A stretch of 64,000 bases of DNA from Elysia crispata (lineage: Eukaryota; Mollusca; Gastropoda; Plakobranchidae). The notes beneath the pieces are model-generated. The model searched no databases and had not been told where the DNA came from. It saw only the letters and a program-made list of their open reading frames with translations. The position numbers and the translations under genes are program-made. Where the stretch lies: NCBI GenBank assembly GCA_033675545.1, contig JAWDGP010005675.1, positions 33,298-97,297 of the forward strand, in the 5' to 3' direction. This document shows positions 1-12,981 of the stretch, in pieces (position 1 is the stretch's first letter; each line of letters begins with the position of its first letter).

Positions 1-421
1 TGTCTGCTACTACTAAAATTGCTGGTTTTTGTTTAGAAGATGAAGTGTTACAATGCAGCAGACTTGGTATTTGTGAAGATGAGTAACTTTCTTTATCTGT
101 ATCATTCTTCACATCATGGTCAATATAATCATGTTGCTCTAAGTGCAATACAGAATCTTGTGTTGGCATATTTGGATCAAAAGATTCAAGTATTTTATCT
201 ACAGTCAAATCAGTTTGAATATTATCATTAGATTCACACATTTTATTTGCTTCTGAGAATATCTGAGTCGAGAAGCAGACATCTTCTATCACAACTTGAC
301 TCCCACTTCTATCATAACTGTTTGTGTCAATCTCATCAAAGAAATCACTCGATCTGTTCATATCATTTGTATTCCAGGAATCATATAAGTCATTATTTGG
401 TGAAAACTCAGGAAACTCCAT
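1..421 (-). CDS. 5' part of an unrecognised acidic protein gene (partial, runs off left edge)
   Basis: Reading the - strand from an ATG at 421-419, the frame stays open for 140 codons to the window edge. That is unlikely by chance in DNA this AT-rich. The protein begins MEFPEFSPNNDLYDSWN and is rich in Asp, Glu, Ser and Asn, with few hydrophobic stretches, no signal peptide and no membrane segment. This resembles a disordered acidic N-terminal region such as those of nuclear regulators, but I recognise no domain and name no function. A second in-frame ATG lies 13 codons upstream (460-458), just after a TAA at 469-467, so the start could be either. A possible splice acceptor (ATCTAG) lies between the two ATGs and would make 421 the start. 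The gene points away from the SNAP-25 gene. Confidence 0.6.
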   Translation of the reverse strand, partial: MEFPEFSPNNDLYDSWNTNDMNRSSDFFDEIDTNSYDRSGSQVVIEDVCFSTQIFSEANKMCESNDNIQTDLTVDKILESFDPNMPTQDSVLHLEQHDYIDHDVKNDTDKESYSSSQIPSLLHCNTSSSKQKPAILVVAD

Positions 422-3211
422 TGTCAAATTAAATGCTAGATTTTTAATGAGAAACAACATACTGTATTATACCACTTTTAATACATTTTGCAACAATAGT
501 GACTTTTCCAGATATTGATGGGATATTAACTATATTAGAATAAATTCAGTGTGGCTCTCTATAACATTTTCAGTGAAGTCAAAACCGACTATTATAATAA
601 TTGGTACAGCCTGCAACAAAGTAACATCAAAATTCAGCAGGATTTGGCCATACTGCTAAAGATTTAAAGTATAGACTATGGGTCAAAGTTCTTGATTTAG
701 TTGTAATCGAGTAGATCTTGAATTTGCTAGATGAAAAATCAGACTTCCATTTGGTCCTCTCAGGCCCTAATGTCTTAACTACTAATTATCTTGAATTTTT
801 TTTTTCAAAAAAGTCCTTGTATGAAATGAAAACCTTTTAATTACCCTTGCTAATACAGTAGCACACCCAGATCCCTCAACACCGCGAATTCCTCGAACTC
901 ATCCGTTTTCCCCTTCTGATTCTCTCTTTATTCCCTTTTTATTTCTACATTTTCATCGAACTAGTTTTCTTTGAACGCAGATCTTAAATTTCAATCAAGT
1001 TCTCTTCACAGCTGTTGTTATCTTAAAAAAAGCACACCTAACCTCTCCCTTTCACAGTGTAGAAACAATGCCTAATCATTTATCACTAGTTATTCCTAGT
1101 GTCACACTCTGAAATTGACTGTTTTGCCTGCAAATTTTGGTGATTTAAAGGCCTACGCTAGACTTATACTTTAGTTATGATAAACCATGATCGTTTGAAT
1201 CTTCTGAGGAATGCTATGTGAGATCGGGAATCAGATTGTGATGTTAGTGAAAAAAAAAACAGAAAAGGAGGTCAAGTCAGCCTGTAGTGAAGGAGAAGTC
1301 TTAGAAGAATGTATGTTTTTTTTTATAAAACGTTTTATTACAAATTCAAAACCTCTATAGCTAGTTTCTTTTTTAATTCACCTCATAATTTCATCTTGTT
1401 TAGTTTGATTGTAATACATATAAAAAAAAGCAACAAAAAACATGCATGATCTGTTCTTTTCACAGAGTTAAATGTCTCTTCTCTAATTAGGGTTCGCGGA
1501 TTACCTGAGCTGGAGTGACTCAGATTGGACTGGGTTAAAACTTTTTGTGGTATAAATGGACAATGTTTTGAGAGAGACGAGAGACTATGATTTAAGTCCT
1601 GATCTGATGCTAGGAGCATCAATACAGTGCTGAACAAGAGATACTAATGTGATGAAGTGTTATTCTGACTTATTACTATATTACTATTAGCCTGATGTAT
1701 TTATTGACATACAACTTCATGTGGGTTTATTAGATCATTACCAGCTGGCATGGTTTGAGTTGAATTAAAAAAGCTGTGGCACTAGAATTGTCCACATTAT
1801 TAAACTTCACTGGAGCCTATAAATGACTTTTAGTGTATTGACCAGCTAGGGCTTAAATGTGGGCACTTAATATGGCGGTATTATTGCAGTTATTGACCCA
1901 ACTCTCTTTAAACTTTAAAATTGTATTCTTCTTAAGGATTTTGGTGTACTGAACACAAATATGCAGGTTTTATTCATCACAAATAAATACTTTTTGAGAT
2001 ATAGGCATTTTTGTGTTGCTCTAAAGTCCTAATAAACTACAATTTTCGAATTTGTCGAGAACTACTTAATTCTGAAGCCTAACGTGATTTGGGCAGATAT
2101 CTGCAAATTTGCAAATATGGCTTGTGGGGCTGGTTTGCAACAGACTTCCGAATGGGTACAGTACCTTTAGAGAACATGTATACTCAATTCAAACTTTCAG
2201 CAGGCTAATATTTGCCATAGGGCCTACAGAAAATAATGAATGCCCAGAGAAAGTGTAAATCATTTTCAGAATCTGGATTTGATTCTAGATTTATCGACAA
2301 GTATAACTAGAAAATCTATTAAATGATTTCTGGGAGGACCAAATGGAAGTCTTTAGGGTACTTTTTGGCTTGAACTTATGCACTTCGCCAAGATCTAATT
2401 ATTCTGTTCACAATTCACATACATGTGTGAACGCAAGTCCTCCTCCTATATAAGTCTTTACAATTTGTAAATAAAAATGCTATCTATCTCTATGACTAAA
2501 ATCTATCAATTTCCTCAGAAAAATAAATACTTTACGAATTAGATCTTAGCTGTAAATTTCCTCAGAGTCTTACCATTTAAAATAGAATCTCTTTAATTTG
2601 GAAAAACCACATCGTACTAACGAACGACTCTAAGACGTAGGCCTGTGGATAACTGACTAACTGTACTATGTGGTAAGGGTGAGCTATCTTTAGAAACAAG
2701 CACCGGAAAAGGAAGTCAGAAACATCATAGATCCTCCGAACACATTTAGGAAATGGGTATTAAGCTTATTTCTTGATGTTAGATGAATTAAAGATGAAAT
2801 ATGGCGATTACTAAAACTAGTTAGTTCTTTATTATACTATTATCACCAGATTATCAATAAACCCAATAATCCTTTGAAAAAAATCCACCGTATTGGACAT
2901 AAATTACATTATTATCTATAATTTACCGTAATTATCTTTCATGTTCATTGCTTGGCATCTTTCCCGGTACTTTGGTGCTGTAATGGACTGAAATTAATAA
3001 AATAAAATAAATAAACAATTTGAGAATTCTTTTCTATATTTACCCTTTATAAAAGACAAAAGAAACAAGAAAAAGGCAAAGAAAGTTCAATCATAACAAC
3101 TTAATTAAGAAAGTGTATTTCCATTTTCCAAAAGTTTTTAGTAACGTCACACATCACTTATCTTGCTCTTTACCTTTGCTCCTGCTTATGACTACCACTA
3201 TATCCTTTTCA

Positions 3212-3322
<111 letters not shown>

Positions 3323-3455
3323 TATCTTTCTCTCTCTGTGGGTATGCAAATTAAAAAAAAACCTATAGATTTTGGAGAACAATAGTTTAAAATATTGAAA
3401 GTAAACATATAATCACCAAACTATTCCTGCCCTTAAACTGCAAGGTCTTGTAGAA

Positions 3456-3600
3456 GGGGCGGGGATGGCCCGGTGGCTATACAACAAAATCCCAACATTA
3501 CAACGGAACAGATAACCAGCATCACTGCCAAAAACCACTAAATTATAACAGTGATATCCCTTGATCGTAATTTCAACTGTGACGTCATTATTCGCCATTT
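3456..3600. promoter_or_regulatory. Promoter-like cluster: GC box, full CRE, CGCCATTTT
   Basis: A GGGGCGGGG box (3456-3464), a full palindromic CRE TGACGTCA (3580-3587) and a CGCCATTT motif (3593-3600) lie within 145 bp in a locally GC-richer patch. CRE followed by CGCCATTTT (a YY1-type site often just downstream of a start site) is a common animal promoter arrangement. It lies between two divergently pointing genes and could serve either one. No transcript evidence is available. Confidence 0.3.
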
Positions 3601-6600
3601 TGTGGGACGGGCCCAGCTCTCAACTGTCAACATTGACTAATCAAGTGGAATACTTCACGTTTTTTGAGGTGTATACATCTTACCTCATTAATTTTGTTTC
3701 TAGTATCTTAGCATATTATCTAGATTTATTTAATGGGTCAATGGTTTGCTGTTCTGATTGAGCCACTTTAAACAGGAATGTTTTCTGTCTAATCCGCACT
3801 CATCACGATCGATATTATTATTATTATTATTATTTTTTTTTTAATATTATCTACAAACTAATGTAGAATCTAATTTGAAAATGGAATTCGGTCTCGAGTT
3901 ATTGATATCATGAATTATTCATGTTTTGCCAATCATGAATCACTCACCAAATGTAGCAAGCTGTAATGTTATTTATAGATGTATGATCATGAATTCCACA
4001 GTCGACACTCACGTCGTCAGAAGATGTAATCTATGCAGGATTCCCATCTTCATTAGGACTGCATATGATAATAAATAGATCTAATTGTGATCCTTAATAT
4101 TTTCTCTAATTTTGTAATTATATAGATCTCTACAAATCTATTTGTTAACCTTTGATTGCTGTCTTTGTCAAGCTATAAAAGTTTTCTATTGGTCAAGGTA
4201 TAATCCAGATTTGTTGAAGTTGCTTGTTCAACAAAAGGTATCTTTCTACCGTGATTCACCATTCCATGATTAGGGAAGTTTATTTGATAAAATTTAATCA
4301 TAGATACAGTTGATGGTTTCTATCCATAGACCAACTTTGCTTGATGATCCTACTTGGCATTTTTTCCGCAGTTGAATCCCATTCAACTCAAGTTAATTTT
4401 CAATAGCATTTTTGTTCATTCTGAGAAAGAATTTGAAACTTATTTCTTAAAGTATCAGGGATTGTTAGCAAGCAAAGTAATTTTTTTTTTAAATTCAGAC
4501 TTGATTACTTTTTTATATATAGAGACATTAATAAAAGAGACATAGATTATGATAATCATCAAAAATTTTTATTGATCTTACCACTGTCTTGTGAAAAGCA
4601 AATTAATGTAGCTGAAGTAAAATTATCAACATCACCATAATGTTTATAGTTTTTACAGGTTCTTATAAAGTGACAAATGAATGCATTTCATGCCTCTTTA
4701 TTTTGAAAATGAAAATACTGAAGGAGAGTAAAATGACTATCTAGTTAAACATAGTACTAGAAATTCTTAAAAATTGTTTGAATAAATAAAAAAAAAATGT
4801 TTATTGCTGCCAATCAAATATTAGTAATTCTATTTTATTAAAAACAAAGCTTCCAATTTATACATCCAATTTCTAAATGTATCAGTCAAAATGTACTTTA
4901 CAAGTGTGACTGACATTCAAAGCTGAAAATAGAAAATAAGTAAGTCAGCTTTAAAGAAGTAGTAAATTTTAACTACAGCAATAATCCATAACAGAAGTAC
5001 ATTGTATACATACATAGCTTAGAGACTAAGAGAGGGTGCTGAAAATCTTTTTATGGTTGTTTCTTTTATTTTCATGAACATTTCCATTTTGAATTACAAT
5101 GTGAGATCATGACTGTTCAAAGGTTGTTGTCTAAAACCAAAAGAAGAAAAAATAGATACCACAGAGAATTTCTTATTTTTTTTTACAGATTGATCAATTG
5201 ATGACTTAAGCCTTGGAGAACCCATTTACAATGTAAATCTTTTATCATGAAAATGCAACTAAAAATACTTTTCTAGTTTGCAGAATGAGAAAGATGTATG
5301 TCCACTATTGAAACAAAGAATCTTTTAAGAAGAAGAAAATGTCTTTTTGATTCTACATGCAACATTACAGAGAATGCAATTAATAGAAAAGCTTAAGAGT
5401 ATTGCTCCTTTTACAGAGCATGAACCAACTTTTCTCTAATTAGCTTTAGCATGCCATGCATATCTAGCACTATGGAAACCTAAACCATTCAAAAGCACTT
5501 ATCAGTGCTCAGGAGTGCACAAATTGAAGACAGAAAAAGAAATAATAAAAAAAAAGATGTTCTCCATCAAAATAAATTGTACAGTCTCTTTATGATAATT
5601 TCCTTATTTATTATAACAGAATGGGCTCCTTATCCCTTTATTCATATGAGATTTTTTTCTGTGGATATAAAACTATTATAAAAAAAAGTACATTTTAATG
5701 CTGATTATGCTAATAACAGCTGTTTGGGTTTCAGCATTAAGTTTTAAAACTATCAAGCTATTTTGAATAGTACCGAAATAGGTTGTTGAATTTCAAGTGA
5801 AGGCTTGTTTATCAAGTGTTAGCAGCACTGTGTAAGTGCTTTCCAATTCAAATAAGTAAACAATGGGTAAAGAAACTTGTGTTGCTTGTTGGAAAACAGG
5901 CTTGTCCATGTCAACATACAGCTGAGCTTTGACTTTTTTTTTAATTATGTTTCAAAAGATACTTTTTTGATGGAAAGTTTTTTTTTACAAAATAGATTTT
6001 AAATGTAAGAAAATTTTACTAAGATTTATTATAGTTTTAAGTTATTGGATCTTTCTCTTATTAGTAGCCCTCTATGAAATCTTATTAACTCATAACTTTC
6101 TTAGTAAAAGTTACTGCAAAAATCAACAAGATAACAGTGACATCTGCACTAGCAACTTGTTCTGATACAGCAACTAACAAGTAGTTTTGGTTGACAACTT
6201 ACTTTGATAAATGATCTTTCCAGGTTGAGTTTTGTTTTTTTATTTTAGTTATTTAGATATGACTTGATTTTGAGCACCAGTCACCATATTTTGTTTTGCA
6301 GAGTGCATTTGAAAATTGCCATTTCATAACTCATTTAAAGTATAATATTGGAAAATTATCAGAATATGATTCCAAGTATGGGTTCCAAGTTATACAAAAT
6401 AAGGGCCTGATAGTCTTCAGGATTCAAGAGATAGTAATAATAATATTAATCATTAGCTCTAGGTCCGAGGAAGAAAAAAAACAACTAAAACAACATTTGT
6501 CTCAGCACCTGCATTAGAGGAGAAACATGTTTTAATACCTACTAATAAATTGTTTCTCCAAGTACTCGCTCAAACAGGATGCATTTTCAAATAAGAACTT

Positions 6601-7034
6601 AAAGATTTCATTTAGAAAAAGCTTGTATGTTGAATGTTTTGATGCACTAGATCTCAAGATAATTATAAGATAAGATTTAGAAAATTTTTGAAGCAAATGC
6701 TTTGTTTTAATTGTTATTCATTGTATTGTTGTATTTGATCAAAACAATTTTATTCAATGATTTTTATCGATGAATCTATTTCTTTCATGAAGCTTTCAAG
6801 ATTTAAAAAAAAGTTTTATAAAGGATTAACAATAATGAAGGGATTTGCAGGCATATATTTTATATGTTCTACTGTATTTCTATTTTTATTCAAATTGTTT
6901 TATTTACATTTACACAATAATAACAATTTTATTATTTTTCAGGGATAAAACTTTGACAAAGGAGGACGATTCTACATCTCTTCAACCTATAATCCCTTCA
7001 AAGCTTGCTAGTGATACTCAGTGAAACAGCTAAA

Positions 7035-7127
7035 ATGGAGCACCGTAGATCAACAGAGGGTGGTGATAATGAGATGCGCTCAGAGCTGCAGGAGCTGCAG
7101 ATGCAGGCAAACATCATGACAGATGAG
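7035..7127 (+). CDS. SNAP25: SNAP-25 first coding exon A (residues 1-31)
   Basis: The exon begins at an acceptor AG (6941-6942) after a T-rich tract. It has 92 nt of 5' UTR (6943-7034) and an ATG at 7035, and ends GAT GAG before a GT donor at 7128, phase 0. It encodes MEHRRSTEGGD and then the start of the first SNARE helix, ending QELQMQANIMTDE. This ending matches the family pattern (human ends RRADQLADE) and joins directly to SLESTRRML of exon 3. Because it has an upstream acceptor, its promoter and a noncoding exon are further 5'. It is separated from exon 3 by a 28-kb intron and competes with exon B. Confidence 0.9.
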
Positions 7128-8737
7128 GTAAAACTCTTAGAATTGGTCTTTACATGTGCTGTTCTCTAATTCATTTCTTACATCTGAAAACTTTCTTATT
7201 GACTCTAGAAAGCTGGTCTTGAAATGAGTTTCCTATTATGTGTAATCAGTTAGACATGTCAAGCCACCTTGTTTTAATTTGTTCTGGTTGTTGTTAATCA
7301 CTATAAAACATGTTTCTATATAAGATAGTTTGTTTTCTTTGAAAAAAAGTTTTAATGAAAAAAAAAAAATGTCAGTGTTCATACTCTTCGTTTTGTCATT
7401 GATGATGAAGATAATCAAGTTAATGTTATGATGTTTCAATGTCATGGTACGATTATCATACTAATGTCTATATTGTGCATGGTGTTCATTCTAACATTCA
7501 TTAAACTCACTTTGAATTTAATCTAGGTGGTCGAAATGAAGTTCATGATAATAGTAAGGTCCTTCTGTGGCCATATCTTTGTTAGAAATGTTAAAAGGAT
7601 CTGACTGTACTTTAGACAGTGAGGGAAATTAGCGAATGAAAAAAAATCTCTAGCTACTCAGCAAAATTGCATCATGAAAACACATATAGGTGTCTTTCAA
7701 TGTTCATATCCTCCTCTTTAACTTACAAAAATGTGATAATTTATTTTTTAATTAAAAATAAAATTTACTCTTTAATTCTGGGTACTGTGGTTCACTGTAA
7801 AATTTTCACAAGGGACATAATACAAGGAAATTTGTGATTCTTTGCATTAGAGAATTATCCCTCCCTCATATATCTGTTCATATCTGTTGAGGAAAGTGTG
7901 ATTGCAAATTCATGTAGTATATATTTTTTAGTCTTTAAAAATTAATTTCTAAAGTTTTGGCAATTGCTGCAGTATGTTTATGTAATAGAAGTATCAGTTT
8001 TGTTCACTAAAACATTATTGCACACCAAATACCAGACATATGAAGCAGGGCATTTTAAAAAAAGGAAATGAAATTATTTATGGTACAGCTCAACAAAGGT
8101 AGTTTTTTGGGTTTTTTTTAAAGTTAATAGTAATACCGCTTCATTCATTTTCCTCAATGAGGACTGATCAGGTTACTCCTTTTATCATAAAATAAATTCT
8201 AAAGTTTAAATTATGGTGTTTTTATTTCCCAACCTTAAGATTGATTGAGCTGCCTCTTCATATAATGTATGCTGACATTATATTCACTGGTCTCTTTTTT
8301 TTCCCTATAAAACACTATCATCAGTGCCGTATAATACATTGTGTCTTATTTTTTTTTAATGGGTATCATAGATGACATGCATAACAGCAGGAATTTTCTT
8401 TTCATAATTCATTCCAAAATAGCGAAAGTTCTAGGTCATAATATTTTTACTACTTGGCATAATATTACAATTAAATACTCTCAAAGACAAATAAAAAAAC
8501 GCCAAAGGGAAAAAAATTATGATAACATAAATGACACAAGGGCAAACTGAAAGATTAACAAATGAAATTAGGCTAAACAATCATCAGGTTTGGGGCCACA
8601 ACCACTTGAGCAAGAAAACTAATAATTAAAATAGTAAATTTTATTGACATTGCCTTCAATTCACAGTGTAAGTAGCAGCAAAAACACCCTTTTTTACTAG
8701 CACACACCCCCATCCCTCTCTCTGTCTGTGTCCCTCT

Positions 8738-8849
<112 letters not shown>

Positions 8850-8989
8850 GTGTTAGTGTGACACACTCACAAAACTAATTTAGTTTTACAATTTTGTCAT
8901 AAGAAAAAGTTCAAGAACGCAACCATTGCGTTTGATAGTCATACAAAAAGTATCTTTAGAGTATCTCAGTACTTACCTCTAACCTGGTG

Positions 8990-9325
8990 TGCACGGCTGC
9001 ATAGCGGCACTGCGACAATAAGGGTGTCGGTTGATACACTGCAAACTGCCCGCCAGTACATGCTTGAGGGGGCGCCCTTAGCTTTGGCTGCCTGGGTTCT
9101 GCCGCAGCCCTCTGTTATTCCAGAGGGTTGTGGTTCTGCTCTAGACCCCTAGCTGGTCCTAGGCGTCCCTACAGTCTAATCACTCCCTATCTCTCCCTCA
9201 CTTCTCTTCATCTTTGTTGCTCACTGTTTTCTCCATAACGGGCCCCAGACCGCGAGTGCGCATGGCTCAGCCGTTAAGCCTGGTCTTCATAGGCTTCGAT
9301 TGCATGAGCGGGCTCCATTTTTTTT
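8990..9325. other. GC-rich patch, possible old interspersed repeat
   Basis: A roughly 330-bp block clearly richer in G, C and CpG than its surroundings, between two microsatellites. It shows no open frame of note. Its composition and sharp borders suggest a short interspersed element, but I recognise no family and see no second copy in this window. Confidence 0.25.
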
Positions 9326-9407
9326 TTCGAGCATCATAGCATGCTTCTATGCAAAAACTTATCTGCTATCATTGGATTAACGTTTTCTCTATCGTTGTTT
9401 TTGTTGT

Positions 9408-9524
9408 CGTTGTTGTTGTTGTTGTTGTTGTTGTTGTTCTTCTTCTTCTTCTTCTTCTTCTTCTTCTTCTTCTTCTTCTTCTTCTTCTTCTTCTTCTTCT
9501 TCTTCCTCCTCCTCCTCCTCCTCC
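9408..9524 (+). repeat. Compound (GTT)n-(CTT)n-(CCT)n microsatellite
   Basis: About 30 bp of GTT, about 67 bp of CTT and about 20 bp of CCT run end to end. The adjacent bases 9541-9560, read on the - strand, give a GGTTCTAATCCC sequence like a Pol III B box. The array may therefore be the tail of a tRNA-derived SINE, a weak suggestion. Confidence 0.93.
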
Positions 9525-12483
9525 TGCTCGTCTTCTGGTTGATGCGGGATTAGAACCTAAAAAGTTGGCCATGCTATCCACAGGAGCATTCTTCACGTGT
9601 TAGATCCCCACACCTTCGGGGGTGGACCGACTCTCAATTCTACAAGCCAGTAGGTCTAGAGATCAACTTGATGTAGACGGGCTATATCAGTCAATATTAA
9701 GGATGTAACCTTTGCGAAATGTGAACGCTTCTATTCCCCACCCCCCACCCACTCTTTTTTTCTGAGTGTAACAACATGCCTTGATGCATCGAATCATACA
9801 GAACTGTTTCATTATGGGTGTTCCGTTCCGTTCCGTTCAGAGCCCCAGAGGAATTAAACACACATTGGCTAGTCATACAGGGCGAGTGCCAAACCAGAAA
9901 AACTACCAAATATGGTTGCCGGACTATATCAAAGTGGTTTTGATGATGTAACAAGCATTTGGTGATTTGAATTAACCGAAGCGGATGGCATCAAGAGTTT
10001 GCTTTTATACACAATAATGTACATGTATGAATAAGTTAGGAACCAGCATATTGATTGTAAAGTAAAGCATTGATAGTGGTAAAATTACCTGATAGGATGC
10101 TTTGAAATAAAAAAAGGGGGAGGGGGAGAGAAATATCTTGGTTAAGAAATTGGTCGATTAAGATTGTCAGCTATATGAAACCTTAATTTATAAATTGTAA
10201 GAAAAAAAAAACGAAGTGTCGATCTGCGCCACCTCCCATTCCTAAATCGGCCAAGCGGCCCTTAAAGGGACGTAAGACAGTGCCAATCCATACTTAGGTT
10301 GCTCTCCATGGGTCGATGGCCTTCCTCACGGGCAAGTGAGTAACTTTAGAGACTATGTACCTTTAGATAGCCAAGACTGACTGGCGCGCGCAACCTGAAA
10401 CTCCCTCAGTAGCCAGCCTGCTCTCTCGCCACAAGTAACTTCTTACCTTTAACGTCCCCTAAGCTGGGAAACCATGGATATTGACTGGGGATTTTCTGGC
10501 AAAGGAAATTGCGATTGTTTCTCCTGTTTACCGACCCGTCAAGATCTATAATGCATGTATTGCAGAGGCCTTTTGAAGGATTGTTTGGCTAGATAGGGCA
10601 CTGAAATTCGAGGCGCTAAAAATTATTCCATGATGGACATACCACTTATTACCATTGTACAATTGCGGGCAATAAATCACACGTTGGGTAAATTTTCTAT
10701 TAATGATAATATTTAGGTAAAGAGTGAAAGAGAGATTGGATTAAAAAAAGAAAAAAAGAGAGATCGAGAACATTAAAAGACTCATGGACTTTTCTTGAAA
10801 AGAATAAATTTTATATGAATTGCAAAGAAATAAGTTAAAAAACAAAGTAAGAAAAGATGATATCGAATGAAACATTGATAATGCTCTGTGTCGGTAGGAC
10901 GGACCTGAAAAGATTAGAAAGCGAAATCATCGGCGTTGCTTGGTTCGCAATGATAAAGAGTCCCGTCGAAAATCGTTTTGACGAGAGGGAAAAAAAAAAG
11001 CGCAGTATCGGGATGCATCTAAGAGAGTCTATTTGTAACAAGTCTTGAAATTGCAAGAGTTCTATTTATCCCAATAACTTTCTCTTCTTTACGTTTGTTG
11101 GGAAGCACTCTTATAAATGGTGGACACATCCTAAATGTTTTTGATGTGACGGAAGACATTGATTCGTTCATAACACTTTTAACAGTCCGACTATGTACCG
11201 TCTCCAAAATCAGATACTGCACCATGCGATGTATAGACAACCTGGTACATACGTAATTATTTATTCAAAGCGATGGGATTTTACATAAGACTTCTTTATT
11301 TTACAACCATCGACGCGCCCATACAGTGGTTTGAATAAACTCAAGTCCATATTGGACTTAAAGAAAAAAGCAATTTTGCACAACTATTAACATAAGAACA
11401 AATTAATACCGGTTACTAAATCTAATTATTTAAAGAAAAAACGAAGGAAAGAAAATTGTGGAATATAAGAATATATATATGTATAACCCAGCAACTACAT
11501 GTATAACATATTTGGTACATGAGAGAAAAGAAAAAAAAATGTAAGAAACTTGTATTTTATGGACAATTTTATCGAGAAATGGAATAAGTATTTTTAAGAG
11601 ACTAACATTTTAGGGTTATTGAGTCCAACGTTCGGCGATTCTTTCATTTCGGATCATGTTGTGAGGTATTTCCCCGTAGTTAGCACTTTGACAGTCACTC
11701 TATTATACTGAAACTCGTCTTTTCATCATTCTAGTTGTTTTCAAATTTAGATCTTCAGTGATCCTGTGTCTAATGATCACTCATTTTTTGAAATTTCCAT
11801 TCTATATAAGGTAAAACCGATTGATTCATCTTTCACACTTTTCTTTTTCTCACCAAGTAAGGTCCTGCTCGACAATGAAACTAACAGCAAGATCTTGATT
11901 CCATGCGAGTTGCACGAAATTTTCTCCCAATGCTAAATGCAAACCTGGTTCTGAAAGAAATACCTCAAAGACAAAGAATTACTAAGTGTCGACGGTTGAT
12001 ATAGCTCAAGGTAGAAATACAGTGCAGTATGTATCCTAGGTAAGCCGGATTGTCCCTTAAAATGCAGTATTCATTATTTCAAATGTTATTTTTCTTTTCT
12101 ATCTGTACCTTAAAAAGATCAAGATTTCCCTAATGAGCAAACTGAATTTGATGCCACACTCTCACTATTTAGGTCAAAAGCTATGGCACTCCCTTGGTCC
12201 AAATGATATTCGTCGCGGTTTCATAATTATGCCATGATCGAAAGATGTTTCTCATCTTCGGCCAGATGGAGGAAGGTCCTGTTGTACAAATTAGTGAGCG
12301 TAATTTCCAAATCATCTAGTTTTAACCGTTGTTATACTTAAGGAGATGGTTTCCATTTGTCGTGGGAAACATTCCAAAATGAAATCTATGTGGCGCTTCT
12401 TTATCAGCTTTAAAGTTTATAACGTCTTATAATTAAAAAAAAAATACTCTCCCTCTCTCTCAGTTTCTCCCTCTCTCTTAGTC

Positions 12484-12485
<2 letters not shown>

Positions 12486-12561
<76 letters not shown>
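12486..12561 (+). repeat. (CT)n microsatellite
   Basis: About 75 bp of pure CT with imperfect CT-rich sequence upstream from about 12447. Pyrimidines are on the sense strand. Confidence 0.96.
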
Positions 12562-12563
<2 letters not shown>

Positions 12564-12859
12564 CTCTTCTCTTCTTCCTTTCAGCAAAGCACGCGTTTAG
12601 TGCTCTTCGTGCCTCTCAAGTTTTCTCATTTCATGCTTGGATAATGAGGTGTCTGCTACAATTTGCTCACCTTTGTCTGGAGCTAGAGCAGAACAGAAGA
12701 CAAAATCGATGGCATACGCTGCTTTGACAATAATTAATTATTCTCTGAACGATGTATCATGTGAAATAAAATATGCAATGAGAATATTTGTGTCCAGATC
12801 ACGCACATTGATCTCCACGCACCCATACCTGTAGAATGTCCCTGTCTCCCACCTCATTG

Positions 12860-12981
<122 letters not shown>

